From Methanosarcinales archaeon (lineage in GTDB: Archaea > Halobacteriota > Methanosarcinia > Methanosarcinales > EX4572-44): a stretch of DNA of 13,031 nt. Each line of letters begins with the position of its first letter. Positions within the stretch are counted from its first letter, which is position 1. Under the pieces are notes generated by a model. The model saw only the letters and a program-made list of their open reading frames with translations. It searched no databases and was not told the DNA's origin. A program made the translations under genes and the position numbers. The DNA lies in the NCBI GenBank assembly GCA_004212095.1, contig RXIJ01000083.1:1-13031 (forward strand), written 5' to 3'. Shown piece by piece: positions 1 through 5,350 of this stretch.

Positions 1-111
1 AAACTTGAAGGTATGTACACAGCAAAAAATATTGATGATGCCACAAGTATAGCACTCCGGCACACAACAACAGGGGATGTTATACTCTCGTGCGTCAAAT
101 GCTTTAGATAG
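1..111 (+). CDS. C-terminal end of a Mur-ligase-like protein (partial, 5' end outside window)
   Basis: The frame is open from base 1 and ends with TAG at 109-111, giving 36 visible residues. The end of the peptide (SIALRHTTTGDVILSCVKCFR, shown as SIALRHTTTGD then VILSCVKCFR) matches the way Mur ligase domains finish: a helix rich in A/L, then 'GD-V-I-L' and a short strand. Methanogens carry MurF/MurD-like ligases outside peptidoglycan synthesis, for example the coenzyme F430 synthetase CfbE, and that is one possible identity given the other methanogen genes here. Only the tail is visible, with no ATP-binding motif, so neither the substrate nor the subfamily can be decided. Confidence 0.45.
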   Translation, partial: KLEGMYTAKNIDDATSIALRHTTTGDVILSCVKCFR

Positions 112-348
112 TGGAGTTCTTTTCGTGATGTCGGCTCTACAAGACGGTTTTGTTTTTGGGGCACATCTCTAAGACTATATTTGTTAATTTAATAGTGTGT
201 GATTTTTACCTTTCCCAGTCCTTCTTCTGCAAAAGCATAAAATGTTATTCAAAATATCGGCTTTTTTTATCAAAATAGGAGTGTGTTTTAAGTCAAGGTG
301 TTTCGCCTAAGATGAAAAAGTTGGTTTCACGTTTCTCTCCAATATCTA

Positions 349-384
349 TTTATATTGCAATCAGCTTTGTAAGTAACAGGAGTG
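349..384 (+). promoter_or_regulatory. Predicted promoter and ribosome binding site of the first hicB-like gene
   Basis: A TATA-like element TTTATATT lies at 349-356 and a Shine-Dalgarno AGGAGTG at 378-384, four bases before the ATG at 389. The TATA-to-start spacing would give a very short leader. The preceding stretch (112-348) contains no convincing gene. Confidence 0.4.
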
Positions 385-388
385 AAAA

Positions 389-613
389 ATGGAGAGCCGA
401 TTTACTGCCGTTTTTCAAAAGACGGACAAGTGGTGGATAGCCTTTGTTGAAGAATTGCCAGGTGCAAATACGCAAGGAAAAACAATTGATGAAGCTCGTG
501 AAAATCTCAAGGAGGCTGTTGAACTGATGCTAAAATCAAACCGTGAGCTGAGTGAACGTGATCTTCTTTATCTCCCCTCCTATCTTCAATATGAATGCGA
601 ATGGCGTCTCTGA
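389..613 (+). CDS. HicB-family antitoxin-like protein with an altered C-terminus
   Basis: This 74-residue protein has the compact HicB (UPF0150) fold signature: an N-terminal strand (FTAVFQK), the 'AFVEELPGANTQGKT' turn at about residues 18-32, and the helix DEARENLKEAVELMLKSNREL. HicB proteins normally neutralise a HicA mRNA-cleaving toxin encoded next to them. Start ATG 389 has an AGGAGTG ribosome site. Family resemblance stops at about residue 56 (RELSE); the last 18 residues (from RDLLYLPSY) do not look like a HicB tail. They are read from the antisense of a second, convergent hicB-like gene, with which this ORF overlaps by 107 bases. No HicA-like ORF follows, so the gene is probably a solitary, tail-replaced antitoxin. 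The family call is firm; function is uncertain. Confidence 0.8.
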   Translation: MESRFTAVFQKTDKWWIAFVEELPGANTQGKTIDEARENLKEAVELMLKSNRELSERDLLYLPSYLQYECEWRL

Positions 614-734
614 TGTTCTCTAAAACCTCTTCATAGCTATCACCTTGCGTATAGCATCCCTGAAGCTCGGGGCAGAAGGCAAAATAGCCATCTACGTCCT
701 TCTCGATCACTACCGAAATCCGATATCTTTGCAT
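507..734 (-). CDS. Second HicB-family antitoxin-like protein, convergent with the first
   Basis: The 75-residue product begins RYRISVVIEKD and has the canonical HicB/UPF0150 stretch 'GYFAFCPELQGCYTQGDSYEEV' (split here as GYFAFCPELQG and CYTQGDSYEEV) followed by the helix ENIRDAIRIHIED. A longer open frame runs to 1013, but residues upstream of Met at 734 are low-complexity and not HicB-like. A purine-rich GAGGGG about 9 nt upstream supports 734 as the start. The usual C-terminal beta strand of this family is missing: after about residue 51 the sequence (GDKEDHVHSAHG...) is the antisense of the opposing hicB. No HicA partner is recognisable upstream, where only a 22-codon ORF is found. Confidence 0.75.
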   Translation of the reverse strand: MQRYRISVVIEKDVDGYFAFCPELQGCYTQGDSYEEVLENIRDAIRIHIEDRRGDKEDHVHSAHGLILASVQQPP

Positions 735-738
735 TTGC

Positions 739-807
739 TTAAGCCCCTCTGTGGTTGTTTTCCGGAAAGTCAAGTGTTGATTTTGCCTCTGTTGTTGTGG
801 CTTGCAT
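739..807 (-). CDS. Possible 22-residue small ORF directly upstream of the reverse hicB
   Basis: The ORF begins with ATG at 807 behind a good AGGAG (nine bases before the start) and ends with TAA at 739-741, four bases before the hicB ATG at 734. The peptide reads MQATTTEAKSTLDFPENN then HRGA. Good ribosome site plus tight spacing suggest translation coupled to the antitoxin. The product resembles nothing I know; it may be a leader peptide, the remnant of a lost partner gene, or chance. Confidence 0.25.
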   Translation of the reverse strand: MQATTTEAKSTLDFPENNHRGA

Positions 808-966
808 TTTGTTTTTCTCCTTTTTTGATCTGATTGAGGTTGTGGGGAGGTACCATTGCCATAAGGATGGTTGCCTTTTTGTTTTCTTCTGGTTGAACTT
901 AAAAATACCCGAAAACGTTCGAATGTTTTAGTGAGCGATGAACAACCAAAGAATGATAAAAAAACC

Positions 967-1018
967 TTTAAAAATATTAGAGAAGGATTTAATACGCATA
1001 GTCCGTATATCATAATTC
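967..1018 (+). promoter_or_regulatory. Predicted promoter of the GHKL ATPase gene
   Basis: A TATA-like TTTAAAAATA at 967-976 lies about 45 bases before the ATG at 1019, predicting a transcript start near 997. There is no Shine-Dalgarno in the roughly 20-base leader, and an in-frame TAA at 1013-1015 rules out any earlier start, so initiation on a short unstructured leader is inferred. Confidence 0.35.
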
Positions 1019-3010
1019 ATGGTAGAAGTTGGCGTTCCATTATTTAAGTGGGATCCTCTCGATTATAAGCCCGCACCAGAGTTAGTAGGTGCAACAATTA
1101 AGAGACAAATTAAAAATATTTTAAAGTCTTATACTGGATGGTACGACTCTCTTTCTGAATTAATTCAAAATGCTCTCGATTCCATAGATGCAAGAAAGAA
1201 GGAGGGCGAAGAGGACTATGTTCCTAATATTTGGATAAAAATCGATATGCAAAATAATTTAGTCTGTGTTACAGATAACGGAATCGGATTCAGCGATCAA
1301 GAATTTAAAAACTTTCTTGCTCCAAACGTTTCTTTCAAAACCAGAGAGACAAGAGGAAATAAAGGGGTAGGAGCAACTTATTTAGGCTATGGGTTTAATT
1401 TTTTGCAGATTGGGACGAAAACAAGTGATTTTTCATTTATTGGAACTATGAAAGGTGGACGAGAATGGGTAGAAGATGAATCACACACAAAACCAAGACC
1501 TCAAGTTCAAGCAGATACAGAAGCTTTACATGAAGCGTTTCAGGGAATTGACAGAGGTTCCACTTTTGCTCTTAAATTTATAGGAGATCTTATACGTCCC
1601 AAAGATTTAACATGGGTCGGAGCTTCTAATGCAGAACAATGGGGGACAGTTTTAAGAATTAAAACGCCTCTTGGAGGTATCTATTTTGATAAAGAATGTT
1701 TACTTCAGAATTGTAATCTTATGGTTATTGACGAAAGTGGAAATGAAACCCATGAAAAGATAGACGATTGCAGCTACATCTTTCCCCATAAGGTAATCTC
1801 TCATTGTATAGATTTAAAGGAAATACGCAAAAAACAACAGGAATTAATCGATAGTGGAAAAGATGATTCTAAGCTCCCTGATAGCTTTCATAAATTAAAT
1901 GGTCTATATAGAAGATGGAATGCTAATGATATTATTTCAAGAGATGCCGGACTTACAGTTAGATTAGATGAAAAAGAAAAGGATTTAATAAATAAATACA
2001 ATATTAACGTATATAGTTTTTTCTGCTATTCCACAGATATATGGGATAAATATAATGATGGAGTTGTAAACATAAGAAAGAATGCTAGGATTTTAAGAGG
2101 AGGTCTTCAGTTAGCTACAAATAATATGCCGCAAGGAGACCTATTAATGATTCCTCTAACCAAAAATACAGGCTTTCAAAATGTAACACATTCTGTAATC
2201 CATTTCGATGAAGCTGACCCAGACTTGGGACGAAAAGGATTCCAACCTGAATTAAGAGATCTCAGTCAAAAAATTGCCGCATCAACTATTAAGCCGTTTT
2301 CAAATTGGAAAAAACTATTAAAAACGGAAACTGGGGCGCCTCCTGATATTGTTGCAGAAAAAGCGATTTATGATTGGATAAAAGAACAAGAATACCATGA
2401 AGAGTCTCACCCTCTTGTGATTAACCGGGAAGACTTATTCCTTCCGCTCAAAGAACCATCAATAACTTCCGAACCATTAAATGAACAAGATGTGATCTCT
2501 CTATTCAATCAGTTGTTGGCCGGTGGGGTAATTCGGGGGATTAAGATAATGTCAACTAGCCAACATCAAAAATATGATGGTATTTTTAAATTTTGGACAA
2601 AAAAGCCATTTGAGAATCATATCTTTGATAAAAAAGTAAACCCTTTAGGCATTGAAAAAATTTCAGTTCCTGATGATTTTGTCTCGGCGCCAGAAATATT
2701 AGAATACAAACATAAGTTTGATGCTTTAATAGAAGAGATTGAAAAAGGAGATAAAAATGAAAGAGATATAAAGTTAGTAATTGCGTGGACTATGGGAAAT
2801 CAATGGAAAAAAAGATATGACATAACTCCATTACTCCATTTTGATACCTACCATCATAGGCCTTTTCATGGAGCTACCCATATAGTAAAAGATTCATCTA
2901 CAGGAGATTTGATTTTCTATGCAATTATTCTTGATGAATTAATAAAGTACATCAACTCTCCTGAAACAGTTCAAGATTATCAAAAAAAGACTTATATGGA
3001 GGAGGAGTGA
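1019..3010 (+). CDS. GHKL (Hsp90/MORC-like) ATPase with candidate PD-(D/E)XK nuclease domain
   Basis: This 663-residue protein opens with a GHKL ATP-binding domain: N-box E47-L-I-Q-N51-A-L-D54, G1 box D86-N-G-I-G90 and lid/G2 segment RGNKGVGATYLGYG (112-125), the last recalling the 'VG-YG-GFK' region of MORC proteins. A transducer-like middle follows, with a conserved-looking NARILRGGLQLATNNMPQGDL at 355-375 (quoted in part: RGGLQLATNNMPQGD). Near the C-terminus YDGIF (D520) and LEYK (E562, K564), then the hydrophobic strand KLVIAW (585-590), resemble the D-(E)xK core of a restriction-endonuclease fold. MORC-type ATPases linked to nucleases are known from bacterial restriction systems; a DNA-acting defence role is inferred. 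ATG 1019 is the only possible upstream start because TAA precedes it in frame. The gene stands alone, is AT-rich, and lies between damaged hicB genes and a restriction-gene fragment. The ATPase call is firm; the nuclease call is moderate. Confidence 0.85.
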   Translation: MVEVGVPLFKWDPLDYKPAPELVGATIKRQIKNILKSYTGWYDSLSELIQNALDSIDARKKEGEEDYVPNIWIKIDMQNNLVCVTDNGIGFSDQEFKNFLAPNVSFKTRETRGNKGVGATYLGYGFNFLQIGTKTSDFSFIGTMKGGREWVEDESHTKPRPQVQADTEALHEAFQGIDRGSTFALKFIGDLIRPKDLTWVGASNAEQWGTVLRIKTPLGGIYFDKECLLQNCNLMVIDESGNETHEKIDDCSYIFPHKVISHCIDLKEIRKKQQELIDSGKDDSKLPDSFHKLNGLYRRWNANDIISRDAGLTVRLDEKEKDLINKYNINVYSFFCYSTDIWDKYNDGVVNIRKNARILRGGLQLATNNMPQGDLLMIPLTKNTGFQNVTHSVIHFDEADPDLGRKGFQPELRDLSQKIAASTIKPFSNWKKLLKTETGAPPDIVAEKAIYDWIKEQEYHEESHPLVINREDLFLPLKEPSITSEPLNEQDVISLFNQLLAGGVIRGIKIMSTSQHQKYDGIFKFWTKKPFENHIFDKKVNPLGIEKISVPDDFVSAPEILEYKHKFDALIEEIEKGDKNERDIKLVIAWTMGNQWKKRYDITPLLHFDTYHHRPFHGATHIVKDSSTGDLIFYAIILDELIKYINSPETVQDYQKKTYMEEE

Positions 3011-3069
3011 TGTTAAGGAATGTCACTCTCAACATTTGACTTGTAATATCAAACCCAAGCAGCACAGTA

Positions 3070-3287
3070 ACCCCCCGCTGCACCCCATCCTCGTGAACAA
3101 CGTCCTTGTATTGCTCTGCATGACCCTGCTTGTTTTCCACGTTCCGGCCAAGAGCTTCAAAGAACGGGTTAATAAATTCCTGCCTTACCTGTGTTTCGTT
3201 GTATGCTGACTTTTTATAAACATCAAGATTATACCGGAATCGTTGGGTGAGTTCTCTAACCTACTGCCTTACCTTCTCTTTATTCAT
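3070..3287 (-). pseudogene. Broken N-terminal fragment of a type IIG-like restriction-modification protein
   Basis: Reading from ATG 3287 on the minus strand gives MNKEKVRQ, an in-frame TAG, then VRELTQRFRYNLDVYKKSAY (part), NETQVRQEFINPFFEALG and NVENKQGHAEQYKDVVHED. This is the characteristic start of large type IIG/Eco57I-like restriction-methyltransferases ('...YNETQVR-EFI-PFFEALGWDV-NKQG-AE-YKDV-HED'), whose N-terminal nuclease domain normally continues with a GG-TKAPDY segment and about a thousand more residues. Here the similarity stops near 3070, just past the HED, and the rest of the gene is absent; 60 bases on, the ATPase gene ends on the other strand. One stop codon plus loss of nearly the whole gene make this a pseudogene. 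An open frame continues to 2952 but overlaps the ATPase and is not family-like. Confidence 0.75.
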
Positions 3288-3340
3288 TTTACCTTTTGAC
3301 ATTATGCTGCTTTACCTGTACCTTGACTATCAAGATTTTG

Positions 3341-3622
3341 TCATTTCTGCACAACGAAGTTGTGCAGTTCGTTATCTCTACTCACGTTGTGTGCAGTATC
3401 GATCGTATACCATCTCGCAGACCATGTCAACATCCTTATCTTATCTATATTGCGCTTTTCTATCTTTGCTTTTGTGTCTATACTCCTGATGAGCAGCGGA
3501 AACTGACACCGATAAACTGAATCCCCACTGGTAATTTCATTAATCAGGTTATGTTCGCCGCTCGCAACTACTATTTTGAGCTCGTTTTTATAGCCTGACA
3601 TCCTCGTCGCGGAGTCGCTCAA
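3341..3622 (-). pseudogene. Out-of-frame C-terminal part of the Vms1-like gene
   Basis: This frame continues the upstream Vms1-like gene after a one-base shift. From about 3600 it reads YKNELKIVVASGEHNLINEI, then CQFPLLIRSIDTKAKIEKRN and IDKIRMLTWSARWYTI. That is the pattern expected at the end of archaeal Vms1/eRF1-like proteins: a strand, a loop, 'R-S-D-K-IEK-N--KI----WS-RWY'. It has no plausible start of its own, since the resemblance begins exactly where the other frame stops. About 18 further residues after WYTI are not obviously family-like. Either the gene is a recent frameshift pseudogene, or the assembly has a one-base error. Confidence 0.65.
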
Positions 3623-4352
3623 ATCTACGCTGGCTCCATCCCCCTTTCGTGTGCTTCTCCTTTACACTACTACGAACAATCTTGTAATTAACAAACGCTT
3701 CTCTGTTTGATATTCCGATAAACGTTTCCCCTGCATGGGCTAATACGATGCAAATTGTCTGATTTTGCTCTAATAGTTCCTGCATCCGGGTGGCACCAAA
3801 GACGCGGTCTATTTTCCACCCGGATTCACCTATTGGAAACGGCGGTGTTATGAGCATGCGAACCGCCCCAGGTGTTTTCATATCGTAGAAAAGTGCCATA
3901 CCTGTTGGCGACTCGATCTTTTGCATCAGGTATTCAACATCCTGATCAAGTTCAATATCAAATCCATCAAGGTTGGCGAATGATTCGTTTGGGCGCAGGT
4001 AGATCGTGACAAGGTCTCTACTTCTTGACTTGATTGAGCCAACCTGTGACAAAAAGGTACAGGATTGGGCATTTGTTAACGTTACCGCTTGTTTAAAGGT
4101 TAAATTGTCACCTTTTTGTGTTTCCTCCTTCAGATTGTCAAGCGCGCGTTTGAGATTGTCCACTCTTTCTTCTGCCCTTTTCAATGCCAGACCCGCTTCC
4201 TGTCTATCAGATACCGCTTTTTTAGTTCGCACCTCTTGCTTCGATAATCGTGTAGAGAGAGATTTGTTTTCTGGTTCAAGCTCTTTAATACGTGCTTGTA
4301 GTATTTCAATCCTCTTTTTTGATTCTTTCCGATCAAAGAGCCTGTCAAACAT
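3588..4352 (-). CDS. Vms1/eRF1-like (VLRF1) ribosome-rescue protein, N-terminal and catalytic part; frameshifted at the 3' end
   Basis: The 254-residue product starts with a long charged coiled coil (about residues 8-80) and then a VLRF1 domain of the release-factor family. The key element is KGGWSQRRFERLRDED at 236-251, corresponding to the GGQ-like loop of eRF1/Vms1 whose glutamine helps cut the peptidyl-tRNA on stalled ribosomes; Q241 is the candidate. Halophile and methanogen genomes carry such 'Vms1/Ankzf1 family peptidyl-tRNA hydrolase' genes. The frame stops at TAA 3588-3590, right after DVRL, while the next expected residues are found one frame over. I prefer Met 4352 (MFDRLF) to Met 4364 because a TATA-like TTTTATC about 30 bases upstream would give a leaderless message. 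The gene is divergent from prs. Confidence 0.75.
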   Translation of the reverse strand: MFDRLFDRKESKKRIEILQARIKELEPENKSLSTRLSKQEVRTKKAVSDRQEAGLALKRAEERVDNLKRALDNLKEETQKGDNLTFKQAVTLTNAQSCTFLSQVGSIKSRSRDLVTIYLRPNESFANLDGFDIELDQDVEYLMQKIESPTGMALFYDMKTPGAVRMLITPPFPIGESGWKIDRVFGATRMQELLEQNQTICIVLAHAGETFIGISNREAFVNYKIVRSSVKEKHTKGGWSQRRFERLRDEDVRL

Positions 4353-4456
4353 ACAAAACAACATGCAAAGTGCTTTGATAAAACTTTCGTTGGACGAGCC
4401 CCCCGGTTCTTTGTTTAACCTCCTCTTTCATCTGGCGTTCCATCTGTTTTGGTTTT

Positions 4457-4502
4457 CACTAACCATTATATGGTTTTAGTGTCATATATGTGTAAATAGG
4501 TG
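4457..4502 (+). promoter_or_regulatory. Promoter region of prs with interrupted palindrome around the TATA element
   Basis: Left arm CACTAACCAT (4457-4466), spacer TAT, and right arm ATGGTTTTAGTG (4470-4481) form an inverted repeat broken only by two extra T residues. The centre contains TTATATGG, a TATA-like element about 40 bases before the prs ATG. A Shine-Dalgarno AGGTG lies at 4498-4502. A repressor binding the arms would cover the TATA site. Whether the vms1 side also uses this region is unclear. Confidence 0.4.
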
Positions 4503-4508
4503 TTTCAT

Positions 4509-5342
4509 ATGGATATTATAGGCGGTTGTTCGTCCCAATTGTTGGCAAGTAGGATTGCAGAAAAAGTCGATGGGCGGCTAATACTTGCAGAATTTAAAAC
4601 GTTTCCTGATGGTGAGCAGTACACTCGATTGCTTGATGCAGTGGGTGAAGAAGTAGTCATTGTGCAGAGCACCCCGACAGACCCTGATTTTATCAATCTG
4701 CTCCAGCTAATCGATGTATGCAAGGATGCTAAAATTACGGCTGTTATACCGTATATGGGTTATGCAAGGCAGGATAAGCAATTCAAAGACGGGGAAGCCA
4801 TTTCTGCAAGAGCAATCGCCCGCAGCCTGGATGTTTCCCGGGTGATTACAGTAAACATTCATGAAAATTCAATCCTAAGTTATTTTAATGCTCGTGCAGA
4901 AAGTCTTGATGCAACAAACCTTCTTGCAGAACACATGCTTGATATGGATTTGTTTGATCCGGTGGTTATCTCACCGGACAGTGGCGCCATTTATCTTGCA
5001 AGAAACGCTGCAGCAGTGATGAATTCTGATTATGATTATCTTGAAAAGAAAAGGCTCAGTGGGGATACTGTGGCAATCACCCCAAAAAAACTAGATATTA
5101 AAGGAATGGATGTCATTCTTATCGATGATATGATATCTACTGGAGGAACTATGGCAGAGGCAATAGCCACGTTCAAATCAGAGACTTCAAGCCTGCATGT
5201 GGCATGCATACACCCGGTACTAACAGAAAACGCTGTGCTGCGTCTGTTTCATGCAGGCGTTAAAGACATTATTTCAACAGATACGATTGAAAAGAGTGTG
5301 AGCAAAGTGAGTGTGGCTTCGTTGATTGCATCTGCTCTTTAG
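4509..5342 (+). CDS. prs: Ribose-phosphate diphosphokinase (PRPP synthetase), archaeal type
   Basis: The enzyme makes 5-phosphoribosyl-1-diphosphate from ribose 5-phosphate and ATP, feeding nucleotide, histidine and, in methanogens, methanopterin synthesis. The 277-residue length fits the short archaeal class. Visible motifs are the N-terminal GGCSSQLLASRIAE, FPDGEQY (32-38), the catalytic loop GYARQDKQFKDGE (84-96), IHEN at 117-120, SPDSGA at 155-160, and the PRPP-binding loop DVILIDDMISTGGTM at 201-215. An in-frame GTG exists at 4500, but its bases lie in the ribosome site AGGTG; ATG 4509 gives the usual 'M-IIGG' start six bases after that site. The stop TAG is eight bases before the next gene, so the two are probably co-transcribed. 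Confidence 0.95.
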   Translation: MDIIGGCSSQLLASRIAEKVDGRLILAEFKTFPDGEQYTRLLDAVGEEVVIVQSTPTDPDFINLLQLIDVCKDAKITAVIPYMGYARQDKQFKDGEAISARAIARSLDVSRVITVNIHENSILSYFNARAESLDATNLLAEHMLDMDLFDPVVISPDSGAIYLARNAAAVMNSDYDYLEKKRLSGDTVAITPKKLDIKGMDVILIDDMISTGGTMAEAIATFKSETSSLHVACIHPVLTENAVLRLFHAGVKDIISTDTIEKSVSKVSVASLIASAL

Positions 5343-5350
5343 TTGTCTGT

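Noticed and set aside
195..250. Minus-strand peptide tail reading YAFAEEGLGKVKITHY before a stop
   Set aside because: It looks like a protein C-terminus, but the frame is closed by TGA after 18 codons; too short to support a gene remnant.
645..833. 62-residue plus-strand ORF
   Set aside because: Antisense of the reverse hicB-like gene, without a ribosome site.
808..960. Possible eroded HicA toxin upstream of the reverse hicB
   Set aside because: Short stretches in different frames vaguely recall HicA, but no single frame or motif (such as the catalytic G-x-H) is convincing.
735..1013. N-terminal extension of the reverse hicB frame to 168 residues
   Set aside because: The added 93 residues are low-complexity (many K, Q, T), not HicB-like, and the internal ATG 734 has its own ribosome site.
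3247..3520. Two plus-strand ORFs of 74-80 residues rich in L, S, Y and C
   Set aside because: They are antisense to the restriction fragment and the Vms1 C-terminal part, and have the biased composition of shadow frames.
4006..4479. 157-residue plus-strand ORF
   Set aside because: Antisense of the Vms1-like coiled-coil region; serine- and leucine-rich shadow.
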